This document shows positions 16,108-24,011 of a stretch of 33,814 nucleotides of DNA, in pieces; position 1 is the stretch's first letter; each line of letters opens with the position of its first letter. The stretch is from Methanothrix sp. (GTDB lineage: Archaea > Halobacteriota > Methanosarcinia > Methanotrichales > Methanotrichaceae), in the NCBI GenBank assembly GCA_017994055.1, contig JAGOLL010000021.1, forward strand, positions 1 to 33,814. The letters are read 5' to 3'. The notes beneath the pieces are model-generated. The model was not told the DNA's origin. It worked only from the letters and a program-made list of their open reading frames with translations, and searched no databases. The position numbers were made by a program, and so were the translations under genes.

Positions 16108-16145
16108 TTAAAATAGAGAGATTGCTCAACCTCCCCGAGAGGTGA
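16108..16145 (+). promoter_or_regulatory. Promoter and ribosome binding site of fae-hps
   Basis: Box A TTAAAATA (16108-16115) lies in the 70-base spacer; GAGGTGA (16139-16145) is 6 bases before the TTG start at 16152, which supports that unusual start. Confidence 0.55.
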
Positions 16146-16151
16146 ATCTTT

Positions 16152-17339
16152 TTGTTTTTGGTAGGAGAGGCTCTGATAGGAAAGGAGCCTGAGATTGCTC
16201 ATATAGATCTGATCATAGGAGATAAGGCGGGGCCGGTGGCGACGGCCTTTGCCTCTGGCCTCGCCCAGCTTTCGGCAGGACATACCCCCCTCTTGGGTGT
16301 TATCCGGCCCAACCTGCCCCCCAAGCCGTCCACTCTGATAGTTCCCAAAGTCACAGTCAAGAATATGGAGCAGGCAGCCCAGATATTCGGTCCGGCCCAG
16401 ATGGCTGTGGCCAAGGCGGTAGCCGATGCGGTGGCCGAAGGTCTAATTCCCAAAGAGAAGGCAGAGGAGCTTTTGATTATTGTATCCGTCTTCATCCATC
16501 CTCAGGCCCGGGATTACGATGCCATTTACCGCTACAACTACGGAGCCACCAAGCTGGCCATTGAGAGGGCTATGGCCGGATTCCCGAGTGTGGATCTTAT
16601 GCTCTTTGAGAAGGACCGCTCCACTCATCCCATCATGGGCTTCCGTGTGACAAGATTATGGGATCCGCCCTATCTGCAGGTGGCCTTCGATCTGGTGGAT
16701 GTGGCCGAGGTGCGCCGGGTGCTTGCCGCTCTGCCGGAGAGCGACCATATCCTGATCGAGGTGGGAACCCCCCTGGTCAAGATGCTGGGCATAAATGTGG
16801 TCAAGGAGATCCGGGCCATCCGACCCGGGGCCTTTATCATACTGGATCTCAAGACCCTGGACACGGGCAACCTGGAGGTGCGCCTGGCGGCGGACTCTAC
16901 TGCCGATGCCGTGGTCATATCCGGCCTGGCTCCCAAGAAGACCCTGGAGCTGTCCATCCGGGAGGCCAGGAAGACGGGCATATATTCCATCATCGATATG
17001 CTCAATGTGCCCGATCCGCTTGCTGTTCTGAAAAGCCTGGAGGTGCTGCCCGATGTGGTGGAGCTGCATCGGGCCATAGACATGGAGAAGAGCGCTCACG
17101 CCTGGCAGAACATACCGGCGATAAAGGATCTGGCTAAAGAAGGCCGCAGGCTTCTGGTGGCCGTAGCGGGAGGCATCCGGGTGGATACCGAGGCTGCGGC
17201 TCTGGCCGCAGGCGCGGACATACTGGTGGTAGGCAGGGCCATAACCCGCTCCAAGGATATTCGCGACATGGCCGAGCAGTTCCTGGCGGGCCTGAAGCAG
17301 ACGGAGATCGACCAGTACCGGATCATGACCGACTTCTGA
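16152..17339 (+). CDS. fae-hps: Bifunctional formaldehyde-activating enzyme / 3-hexulose-6-phosphate synthase
   Basis: 395 residues, the length of Methanosarcina Fae-Hps. The Fae half (about 1-160) condenses formaldehyde with tetrahydromethanopterin; its catalytic His17 is in the IAHIDLIIG segment, and LLGVIRPNLPPKPSTLI and FGPAQMAVAKAVADAVAEG are near-identical to the family. The Hps half (about 165-390) interconverts hexulose-6-phosphate with ribulose-5-phosphate plus formaldehyde; ILIEVGTPLVK, DLKTLDTGN, VELHRAIDME and VAGGIRVDTE are its barrel motifs. In methanogens the fused enzyme supplies pentose phosphate and channels the formaldehyde to the C1 carrier. It starts at TTG, supported by GAGGTGA. 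A terminator follows at 17346. Confidence 0.97.
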   Translation: MFLVGEALIGKEPEIAHIDLIIGDKAGPVATAFASGLAQLSAGHTPLLGVIRPNLPPKPSTLIVPKVTVKNMEQAAQIFGPAQMAVAKAVADAVAEGLIPKEKAEELLIIVSVFIHPQARDYDAIYRYNYGATKLAIERAMAGFPSVDLMLFEKDRSTHPIMGFRVTRLWDPPYLQVAFDLVDVAEVRRVLAALPESDHILIEVGTPLVKMLGINVVKEIRAIRPGAFIILDLKTLDTGNLEVRLAADSTADAVVISGLAPKKTLELSIREARKTGIYSIIDMLNVPDPLAVLKSLEVLPDVVELHRAIDMEKSAHAWQNIPAIKDLAKEGRRLLVAVAGGIRVDTEAAALAAGADILVVGRAITRSKDIRDMAEQFLAGLKQTEIDQYRIMTDF

Positions 17340-17641
17340 GCGTTTGAGATCTGTGCTGATCTCCAGTCCTATTTTTTTGCTATTACTAAACCTAGGGCAA
17401 AAAGTCGGTATTTTTGCATGGTCTTGATTTCAGATCCTTGAAACTGGAGTGACCGTGAGATATAAGATTTGGCTCTAGCTTCTTAAGATATTTTTTTGCG
17501 AGTCACTGCTGAATTATCGCGTCATCCTGGTCGAAAAGCAGCCATTTGTCTGTTCTGCAAAATGTACCAAGATTTATCGGCACCGGCACGCAAACTTTAT
17601 TACAGCGGGCATTTAAAACCGAATTTGGGTGTTAGCTATAA
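17340..17641. other. Gene-free spacer after fae-hps
   Basis: 302 bases. It contains the fae-hps terminator (17346-17378), a second T-run near 17488, and near its end a box A-like CATTTAAAACC (about 17608-17618) 24-34 bases before the ATG at 17642. That spacing predicts a leaderless or nearly leaderless mRNA for the DUF3467-like gene. No small ORF or RNA is convincing. Confidence 0.5.
17346..17378 (+). terminator. Hairpin plus T-run terminator of fae-hps
   Basis: GAGATC-TGTGCT-GATCTC forms a 6-bp stem, followed 8 bases later by seven T residues (17372-17378). It starts 7 bases after the stop codon. Confidence 0.65.
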
Positions 17642-17977
17642 ATGACGCAAGAAACTCGGAAAGAAGTATCTGGAGAAATTAAAATAGATTTAAATGACTT
17701 ATATAAAACTGATTTAAGCAATATGACCTTAAATTTGCCAGAATCATTCTATTCCAACCTGGCCATCACAAATGTCTCTAATGCGGATATAAGAATTGAT
17801 TTCTTGCAGGTTCCAGGCCTTAATAAGGATGGCAAATCAGTCATAGAAGCCAGGAGGATATTATTACCACATAGTGTTGCCCAAAAACTCGCAGCTCTAT
17901 TGCTTGGGGCTCTGGAGAAGGCATATAATGAGGGTAAAATCGAACAATATATGCCAACCGATAATTCAGATGAATAA
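17642..17977 (+). CDS. DUF3467-like small protein
   Basis: 111 residues, no signal peptide or membrane segment. The core LPESFYSNLAITNVSNADIRIDFLQVPGL and the C-terminal RRILLPHSVAQKLAALLLGALEKAYNEG match the DUF3467 pattern (a short beta pair with Y-S-N-x-A, an alpha helix rich in Ala/Leu, then an acidic tail). DUF3467 function is unknown. The ATG follows CTATAA directly with no ribosome binding site, and a box A sits 24-34 bases upstream, so a leaderless start is likely. The AT-rich composition differs from the neighbouring fae-hps. It probably forms a unit with the coiled-coil membrane protein 38 bases downstream. Confidence 0.75.
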   Translation: MTQETRKEVSGEIKIDLNDLYKTDLSNMTLNLPESFYSNLAITNVSNADIRIDFLQVPGLNKDGKSVIEARRILLPHSVAQKLAALLLGALEKAYNEGKIEQYMPTDNSDE

Positions 17978-18015
17978 TCGTAGCATCCTCTGATTGCGTT
18001 ATTGAGGTATTTGCA

Positions 18016-18510
18016 TTGATAGATGGTGGTAATAACCCGGCAGATGATGCGGATAAAATAAAGGAGTTTATAGACAAAACCGTTGGCCCGACAGGGCCTT
18101 CGAATCAGGACGCCACGGATTATAGGCAAGGCTCTATTGGCGCTACTGGACCGGCATATATTCCTTCTATCGAGCAATCATCAACTACAGAGCAGATAGA
18201 TTATTTAAGAAAGTCATTAGAAAAGGCACAATCCAAGGCAATTAACAGGGAACGAAAGCTTTCGAATAAAATTGTGGATTTAACCGCAGAGAACGCCCGA
18301 AAAGATATTCGATTAAATTATTACAAAGACAATAGATTTAACAATAATATTGTGAGTCTTATAAATATAATATTGACAAGTATTGGAGCTAGTTTAGTTG
18401 GAGCCGATCTTAAGAGCACGTTTGGCTGGATTTTGATAGTCGTAGGGGCTTTGCTCTATATACTAACTATCAGGGATCTAATCCCGCCGAAAAGAGAGCC
18501 CTCACCCTGA
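18016..18510 (+). CDS. Coiled-coil protein with two C-terminal membrane helices
   Basis: 164 residues, starting at TTG 18016 with GAGGT about 8 bases upstream; no in-frame ATG occurs near the N terminus, so the start is tentative. An acidic N terminus leads to short Gly-Pro-Thr and Gly-Ala-Thr-Gly-Pro collagen-like stretches (VGPTGPS, GSIGATGPAYIPS; about 23-55). A charged helical segment (about 60-105) of heptad-like character follows. Two hydrophobic helices come last (about 110-128 and 133-150), then a basic tail IRDLIPPKREPSP. It resembles a small membrane-anchored scaffold. I do not recognise the family. Pairing with the DUF3467-like gene is inferred from the 38-base spacing and shared AT-rich base use. 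Confidence 0.65.
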   Translation: MIDGGNNPADDADKIKEFIDKTVGPTGPSNQDATDYRQGSIGATGPAYIPSIEQSSTTEQIDYLRKSLEKAQSKAINRERKLSNKIVDLTAENARKDIRLNYYKDNRFNNNIVSLINIILTSIGASLVGADLKSTFGWILIVVGALLYILTIRDLIPPKREPSP

Positions 18511-18603
18511 AATTTTTTATGGTACGCATGAAAATATAGCAAATTTTCTAACTTCTTAAATTTTTAGCAATATTCATATGGGAAAAGAGCTTGATATGAG
18601 TTA

Positions 18604-19980
18604 TTGCACCCTAGAAAAGCCGAAAGGTACCGGGAATGTAAACCAAATCATAAAGACACAAAGAGATCCTGGATGACCCTTTTTCCATTTTTGATGATAT
18701 TGCTTTTGCTGACCAATGAATGCCCGGCTCTGGATGTTGAGATGGATCGGGCGGATGAGCCCACCGGAGCCGTCCTGCTGGTGGTGGATGGCCTCGGCTC
18801 ATCATATGTGTATCCGGAGCACCGGGCTTACGCCCTGGACGGCTCGCTGCTGCAGAGCGCGCTGCTCTTCAACCTTACCGGCAGCGGGGCGAGGATTCTG
18901 GACGTCCGGGTTCCTATTCCTGAAACCACCCCCAGCCACAGCGTTCTTGTCACCGGCAGGGCCGATGTCAAAGCGCAGCAGCCAGCAAGGACGCTATTTG
19001 ATGCCGCCCGAGAGGAGGGCTATCTCTGCCTGGGGCTGCTGCAGAGGGGAGACGCCATGCCTGTCTTGCAGGAGATGGACGCAGTACTTTATCTGGATGA
19101 TAACTCCCTGAAAGGAGCCGAGCCCATTCCTGGATTCCGGGCAGGAGCGGCGGGCAATATCTCGACCCTCTTTCAAAAATGGCGGGACAGTTTTGGCCGA
19201 TATGCAGACGGATCGGGGATCGCCGCCTATATCGAGTACAACGCCTGGGCCCTGGATGGGGCAAGGGAGATAGTCCGCAATCTCTCCGGTCAAAAATTTG
19301 TCCTGCTGGTCAATGCCGGCGGCGTCGACAGCGCCGGGCATGAGCTGGGTGCAGAGGGCTACCGGGAGGTCATAGCAGCCCTGGACGGACCGCTGGGAAG
19401 GCTGGCTGAAGAATGCCGGAGAAACGATCTCCTTCTGGTGGTGACTGCCGACCACGGCATGGTCTTTCCCGGTAGAGAGGGCAAAGGCGGCCACTCGGCA
19501 GAGAAATATGCCGATCGTCTGGAGGCCCGCAGGGTGCCCCTGGTCTTTCTGGGGCAGGGGATTGAGGAGATGAATTTGGGGGGGCGCTGGACCCAGATGG
19601 ACATTGCTCCCACCCTGCTCTCTCTCCTGAACATCTCTGCCGGGCTGGTAGGAGAGGGAGAAAGCATCCCCGTGGCGGATAGCTTCAGTCTTCAGGTCAA
19701 AGGCGCGCCGGAAGGCCTGGAGATCTGGCAGGGTGAAGAGATGCTGGCCGAGGGCAGCAGCGGAAAATGCTCCTTCTGGGGCCTCTCCAGGGGGGTTTAT
19801 TCGCTGCGAGCCGGGAAGAAGGAGTGGCCGGTGACTGTGAACGGGGATATGTTGCTGGATCTGGGAAGTAAGGCGTGGCTAGGGGAAGGGTGGAAGAGGA
19901 TTGTGGGAGTTGTTCTCATACTGGTCATCAATCTGGTGGGGATGGTGGCGATTGTGAGGATATGGAGAAGAGATGTCTGA
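18604..19980 (+). CDS. Membrane-anchored alkaline-phosphatase-superfamily protein
   Basis: 458 residues from TTG 18604; an ATG at 18673 would give 435 and start directly at the hydrophobic segment, so the longer form with a basic lead (HKDTKRSW) is equally plausible. A signal or anchor segment (about 24-40) is followed by a phosphatase/sulfatase-fold domain with the metal and nucleophile set expected of the superfamily: Asp62 (LLVVDGLGSS), Thr108/109 (PETTPSHS), Asp242 and His246 (DSAGHELG), Asp283-His284 (VTADHGM) and His297 (GGHSAE). A C-terminal helix (about 432-452) anchors it, with a short basic tail. It probably hydrolyses phosphate or sulfate mono- or diesters outside the cell. The G+C-rich coding sequence contrasts with the AT-rich flanks. 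Confidence 0.85.
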   Translation: MHPRKAERYRECKPNHKDTKRSWMTLFPFLMILLLLTNECPALDVEMDRADEPTGAVLLVVDGLGSSYVYPEHRAYALDGSLLQSALLFNLTGSGARILDVRVPIPETTPSHSVLVTGRADVKAQQPARTLFDAAREEGYLCLGLLQRGDAMPVLQEMDAVLYLDDNSLKGAEPIPGFRAGAAGNISTLFQKWRDSFGRYADGSGIAAYIEYNAWALDGAREIVRNLSGQKFVLLVNAGGVDSAGHELGAEGYREVIAALDGPLGRLAEECRRNDLLLVVTADHGMVFPGREGKGGHSAEKYADRLEARRVPLVFLGQGIEEMNLGGRWTQMDIAPTLLSLLNISAGLVGEGESIPVADSFSLQVKGAPEGLEIWQGEEMLAEGSSGKCSFWGLSRGVYSLRAGKKEWPVTVNGDMLLDLGSKAWLGEGWKRIVGVVLILVINLVGMVAIVRIWRRDV

Positions 19981-20012
19981 TGGGCCGCCTCAAAGCAAAA
20001 TTCGCCAATACA

Positions 20013-20046
20013 GTCTGATCATAAACTTTTTCATAGGTCTGATCAT
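20013..20046 (+). repeat. 10-bp direct repeats before the HEPN-like gene
   Basis: GTCTGATCAT occurs at 20013-20022 and 20037-20046, 24 bases apart (just over two helical turns), ending 12 bases before the ATG at 20059. Each contains the palindrome TGATCA. The AT-rich segment between them holds a possible box A (ATAAACTTTTT). Confidence 0.5.
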
Positions 20047-20058
20047 GAGATAAATCAT

Positions 20059-20829
20059 ATGAGTGCTACAGTGGTTTTGGAGTGGAAATTCTCGCCGCCA
20101 GACTATTTTGAATCGCAAATCGAGATAGAGAAGAATGACTATACAATGACCATCAGCAATGGTAAGGCAGAAGCAAGAATTGATTCTATGGTTTATGATG
20201 CAAATCCTTTAATGCGTGACTCTTTGCACAGAGCCCTAATAGCCCGATTCCAGAGCGTCCTGCTTTGCAGCCATGAGCCATACAAATTGGAAAGACCGAC
20301 TATGACCCATCGTGTATATGATGATGGTCGCAAAGATTATGTCCTAGAGGTCGAACCGATGAAAATCGAGATAAAATTTGGCAAAGTAGATATCTCGATA
20401 ACTACTAAGGATGGAATAATTATAGATGACAAGCGAGATAGAATCGAGAAGAAGAAGGCCATCGCAGATTTAGTCAGCAAACATGATTCGGATGGTTTTC
20501 TCCTTGCTCTACTTCAAAGTTACGAAAATTCGGTACGCGATCCTGATAACGAATTTTTCTTTCTATATGAGATCCGCGATGCTCTTTATACGAAGTTCGG
20601 GAACAAGGACAAAGCAATATCTAAATTGGATATCCCTAAAGATAAATGGAATGACTTTGGAAAGCTATGCAACGAAGAGCCAGTGAAGCAGTCACGCCAT
20701 CGTGGCAAACATGAAGCACCAAGAAATGCCACTGAAATAGAGTTGTCAGAGGTGCGTGAGACTGCAAAAACCATGATCGAAGCCTACCTTCGGCACCTGG
20801 ATAAAAATACCGCTTCTGTTGATTTATAA
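20059..20829 (+). CDS. Putative HEPN-like domain protein
   Basis: 256 residues, cytoplasmic. The N-terminal half (1-120) is a beta-rich region of unknown type (VVLEWKFSPPDYFE, then EVEPMKIEIKFGKVDISI). The C-terminal half (about 130-256) is helical and contains FLLALLQSYENSVRDPDNEFFFLYEIRDALYTKFG, a linker, then R213-x4-H218 in SRHRGKHEAP, followed by TEIELSEVRETAKTMIEAYL. That arrangement (N-terminal helices, an R-x4-6-H motif, then a long final helix) is the HEPN ribonuclease/scaffold signature and recalls the Apea-like HEPN pattern. The family has many RNases in toxin-antitoxin and defence loci. No antitoxin partner is adjacent. The AT-rich codon use suggests recent acquisition. Assignment is by pattern only. 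Confidence 0.55.
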   Translation: MSATVVLEWKFSPPDYFESQIEIEKNDYTMTISNGKAEARIDSMVYDANPLMRDSLHRALIARFQSVLLCSHEPYKLERPTMTHRVYDDGRKDYVLEVEPMKIEIKFGKVDISITTKDGIIIDDKRDRIEKKKAIADLVSKHDSDGFLLALLQSYENSVRDPDNEFFFLYEIRDALYTKFGNKDKAISKLDIPKDKWNDFGKLCNEEPVKQSRHRGKHEAPRNATEIELSEVRETAKTMIEAYLRHLDKNTASVDL

Positions 20830-21299
20830 CAGATCTGGAGAAAAGGTTGATAGAAGGACAAAGATGCTTCGCATTTGCTTTTCACAGAATAGTCTTCTGG
20901 GACCTGGATAAAATCAGCCTGTCTCTCGGGATCATCGGGAGCTTGACAGACTTCAGACTGCACCAGAACCTCATGCTGGCTACCTGGCCCCCTGTTCCGC
21001 CTGGGGCCTCATGCTCCTGGCAGCGGTCTCCTACCACAGGGAGTAGACGAACAGGCATAAATGCTTCTTTTTTCCAGGGCACATGCAGAGTGCCTGCTCC
21101 GCCCACCACTCTTTTCATTTCAAAAATCTATAATTCTATTTGAATTCGTCTTAAGTAAAATTTAATATTGCCATATATAAGAGCCAAGACTCCTTTCTAA
21201 TGAGTCTTATAGATATCATTTTAAGAATTTAATGGTAATTCCCAAAATTAATTACACAAGAAAAATTCTTATACCAGAAAGACCGTATTAGCTATTGCT
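20830..21299. other. Gene-poor spacer before the response regulator
   Basis: 470 bases. The first 15 bases hold CTGGAGAAAAGG, a possible Shine-Dalgarno for a 98-codon TTG ORF (20847-21143), but its Pro/Arg/Ser-rich translation does not resemble a protein. The middle is GC-rich, the end strongly AT-rich, with a 7-bp hairpin AAGACTC/GAGTCTT (21186-21208) and T/A-rich box A candidates near 21270. I see no supported gene. Confidence 0.45.
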
Positions 21300-21725
21300 A
21301 TGCTGCCCGGATCAAATCCAAGCATCCTCCTGGCCGAGGACAACCCCGTAAATCAGAAGATGGCTCTGATTATGCTCAGGAAGCTGGGCCTGCAGGCCGA
21401 AACGGCAGCCAGCGGCCTGCAGGTCCTCTCCGCCCTGGAGGAGCGGCCCTACGATCTGGTGCTCATGGACATAGAGATGCCGGAGATGGACGGGATAGAG
21501 GCCACCAAGTTGATTCGCGAGCGCTGGTCTCTGGGCCCGAAGATCATAATGCTCACATCCCTCGATCCGGACCTCTGCCGCGAGCTCTGTTACGACGCCG
21601 GAGCGGACGATTTTCTCAACAAACCGGTCCGGATGGAGGAGCTCGATGCGGCCATAACACGCAGCCTATCCGGCCAGTCCATAGCCATAGCTCAGAGCCT
21701 GCCCCAGGTCGCCTCTCTGGTCTAA
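21300..21725 (+). CDS. Stand-alone response regulator receiver domain
   Basis: 141 residues of CheY-like fold. Acidic pocket E13-D14 (LLAEDNPVNQK), phosphoacceptor Asp57 (LVLMDIEMPEMDG), Thr86 (IIMLTSLD) and Lys108 (FLNKPV) are all present, so it should be phosphorylatable. The receiver sequence, with its NPVNQK and MDIEMPEMDG segments, is close to those in hybrid histidine kinases. The 20-residue tail after the receiver has no output domain. No histidine kinase is in the window, so the partner is unknown. The ATG has no ribosome binding site. Its stop is 6 bases from the convergent polymerase-like gene. Confidence 0.93.
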   Translation: MLPGSNPSILLAEDNPVNQKMALIMLRKLGLQAETAASGLQVLSALEERPYDLVLMDIEMPEMDGIEATKLIRERWSLGPKIIMLTSLDPDLCRELCYDAGADDFLNKPVRMEELDAAITRSLSGQSIAIAQSLPQVASLV

Positions 21726-21730
21726 AGCCG

Positions 21731-23755
21731 TCACCCCCCGGCACCAGAGGCCTCCCAGGGCTGGAATACATAAGACGCCTCCCGCCAGGCCTTGTCCAGC
21801 AGCCCGGCGTAATGTCGGACATCAAAATGCTTTGCATCCTCCTCCGCCTCCACCAACCAGCCGCCTGCATCTGCCACCACATATCCCATCTCCATTCCCG
21901 GCTGCAAGCTCAGCCCCAGCCTCTCGTGGGCCTTCATCGCCGAGGCCTCGGCGCAGCGGCGGGAATAGCTGGCACGCCCCACCCGGCGGCGTATGACCAT
22001 ATCCCGCGGCTCAGCCTCGGGCAGAGCTTCACGATACCTCTCCCATATCCGGCGGGCTCCAGGCTCAGCCTGCTGCAGCTCCTCCCGGCTGGATGCAGCC
22101 GCCAGCAGCTCGAAGATGTCCTTCTGCATCCTGGCCACATAGGCGGGGGTGTCGCCGCGCCGGGCCATGACCCCCCGCACCTTTATCCGGCCGGATGTGA
22201 GCCGCCCGAAGTAGCGGTTGTAGGCTCCGCTTCCATCCGCCAGGGGCAGAAAGACTATCCAGTCGTAGTCCTCAACCTCGGTCAGAATGCCGGTCTGCCT
22301 CTCCACCGCCTGCTTGAAGCTATCCGTCTCCTCCCTGCCACCAGATCCCTTGACCCAGAGGCAGTCCACAATGCCGTGCAGAACCTCCAGGCCCATCCCC
22401 TCCGCCAGCTCCTTGATCTGCATGAGCAGCTCCCGGGAGATGGCAGTGATCCTCTCGTGCACCTCAATCTGCCCGAACTTGGCATTCCTGTAACCGGTAT
22501 AGCCGAAGCAGGTGACCAGCATCCACTTCAATATGGAATCCTCTCCGGCGTAAGAGCAGTCCACCTTCTTCCGCCGCTTCATCTCGATGCGCAGCTCCAG
22601 CAACGGGGAGATGATGCCGCTCAAAAATCCCCTCCTCTCCGGATGGTGCAGCGTCTCGGGAGAGAGGTTGTACTTGACGATTATGGAGGGGTAGAGTGAG
22701 GTGAAATCTATCTGGCTCACCCTCTCATAGAGCCTGGGCTGGGGCTGCAAGATCATGCCTCCCCGGTCGGATTGCTTGAGATCGGACATCACCCGAATGC
22801 TCTCCGCATCCCTCTTTCGAAAGGGAACCGCCAGTCCCCGGCGCAGGGCCTCGTATACCTCATAGGAGGAGATGAGGGTGCCGGGGGTATAGCGCGCTGC
22901 CAGGTTGGGTGGCAGGCCGGAGAGGCGGGACGCGAGCAGTATGCCCCGCAGCCCCCCCTCCCGGTAGGCAAAGCTGGATGTTGTGTCTATCAGTATCCTG
23001 CCCTCGGGAATGAGGGCCATGTCCCTGTGATTGGCCCGGCCGTAGCTCCAGTAGGACCTGGCTGCCATTCTCCGGAAGCTGCCGCTTCTGCTGATGGCCT
23101 CTTCCAGGCCCAGCCTGGATGCCTTCGCTGCCAAAAGGGGCATCCACAGGTCGCCTCTCTCTACCAGAAGCACATCAGGATCGCGAAGGCGGACCAGCTC
23201 CATGAGATCGGATATGATGTCCCTCTCCCCCCCCTCCAGCCGCCTCAGCCTGCCCTCTTTGCATCCATCCTCAGACTCCACCCCACCCAATGCCTCCCCC
23301 CAGGCCAGATCGACTCCGGATATCTCCCTCCGGCGCAGCGGATCTCCGGAGAAATAAAGCCGCATCACTTTCAGGGGCGAGACGAAGTCGGGAGAAAAGC
23401 GGGACTCATCCTCGTTGCCGCAGGGGAAGAGATCCCTCTCTGCCAGGTACTGCTGGTCCCTTCTTACATCAACATTGTATAACTGTGCCCCGTAGCGGGT
23501 CTGTATCTCGATCTTCTCTGCCACGCTCCGGTCGGCATAGATTCGGTATCCCTCCTGCCGGCCGTAGATGGTGCAAAAGGATGTCTCCTCCAGACGATAG
23601 AGGCTCTCCAGAGCCTCGAGCATTCCCCGGTGGTCGGCTGGGTCGGGTAGGTGGAGATAAAAGGAGGGAGGCTGTACAGCGACAGTTCTGACCAGCCCCC
23701 TCTCCCTGGCCCAGAGGTGGACCGCCCCCTTGTAGTAGCTGTCGAAGATCCACAT
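21731..23755 (-). CDS. B-family DNA polymerase-like protein with degraded active sites
   Basis: About 674 residues from ATG 23755, preferred because AAGGAG lies about 7 bases upstream and MWIFDSYY then opens the usual PolB N-terminal strand; a TTG at 23806 would add 17 residues. Motif A is intact (DFTSLYPSI, D350). Motif B is altered: K410-W-M-L-V-T-C-F-G lacks the conserved Asn and Tyr of KxxxNSxYG. Motif C, normally YGDTDS, reads HGIVDC (460-465), so the first catalytic Asp is Ile and only D464 remains. Exonuclease motifs are also lost: Exo I (usually DIET) is replaced by MRLYFSGDP and Exo II (NxxxFD) by VERGDLW. Archaea are known to keep inactivated PolB (PolB2-like) proteins of this kind. 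A structural or DNA-binding role is more likely than synthesis. Confidence 0.85.
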   Translation of the reverse strand: MWIFDSYYKGAVHLWARERGLVRTVAVQPPSFYLHLPDPADHRGMLEALESLYRLEETSFCTIYGRQEGYRIYADRSVAEKIEIQTRYGAQLYNVDVRRDQQYLAERDLFPCGNEDESRFSPDFVSPLKVMRLYFSGDPLRRREISGVDLAWGEALGGVESEDGCKEGRLRRLEGGERDIISDLMELVRLRDPDVLLVERGDLWMPLLAAKASRLGLEEAISRSGSFRRMAARSYWSYGRANHRDMALIPEGRILIDTTSSFAYREGGLRGILLASRLSGLPPNLAARYTPGTLISSYEVYEALRRGLAVPFRKRDAESIRVMSDLKQSDRGGMILQPQPRLYERVSQIDFTSLYPSIIVKYNLSPETLHHPERRGFLSGIISPLLELRIEMKRRKKVDCSYAGEDSILKWMLVTCFGYTGYRNAKFGQIEVHERITAISRELLMQIKELAEGMGLEVLHGIVDCLWVKGSGGREETDSFKQAVERQTGILTEVEDYDWIVFLPLADGSGAYNRYFGRLTSGRIKVRGVMARRGDTPAYVARMQKDIFELLAAASSREELQQAEPGARRIWERYREALPEAEPRDMVIRRRVGRASYSRRCAEASAMKAHERLGLSLQPGMEMGYVVADAGGWLVEAEEDAKHFDVRHYAGLLDKAWREASYVFQPWEASGAGG

Positions 23756-23844
23756 CGCCTCTCTCCTTGAGATCACCCGGATTATAGCCAGATCGGGATT
23801 ATTCAACGGGCATAAATGGCTGAGGCGGGCGCGGAGAGAAAGTG

Positions 23845-23979
23845 ATGGACATGCCAGCTAAAGAGCAGCAAAAATATAGATATAAAATAGCAGAAGATAT
23901 ATTCAACTTAGGAGGAAATAGTGATAAAAATGAAGGTCGGATGAGAGAGCATAAGCTCAGCCTTTATCGGTCTGGCTGA
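23845..23979 (+). CDS. Small ORF, 44 residues, divergent from the polymerase-like gene
   Basis: ATG at 23845 opens a 44-codon frame (MDMPAKEQQKYRYKIAED, then IFNLGGNSDKNEG, then RMREHKLSLYRSG) with GGAGAG 6-7 bases upstream and a box A-like GCATAAATG (23810-23818) about 30 bases upstream, a standard archaeal layout. The peptide is hydrophilic and charged, with no membrane segment. It is not a recognised family; the reading frame is short, so chance is not excluded. Confidence 0.4.
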   Translation: MDMPAKEQQKYRYKIAEDIFNLGGNSDKNEGRMREHKLSLYRSG

Positions 23980-24011
23980 AATCGTGCTGCTCAAACGATG
24001 CTCTACGGATC

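Noticed and set aside
20847-21143. 98-codon TTG ORF after the HEPN-like gene
   Set aside because: A weak purine stretch precedes it, but the translation is rich in Pro, Arg and Ser without any domain pattern, and a comparable minus-strand frame (20882-21118) covers the same bases.
23921-23944. 8-codon GTG ORF after GGAGGA within the 44-codon ORF
   Set aside because: The GGAGGA is part of the longer, better-placed frame (Leu-Gly-Gly codons), so the tiny ORF is probably chance.
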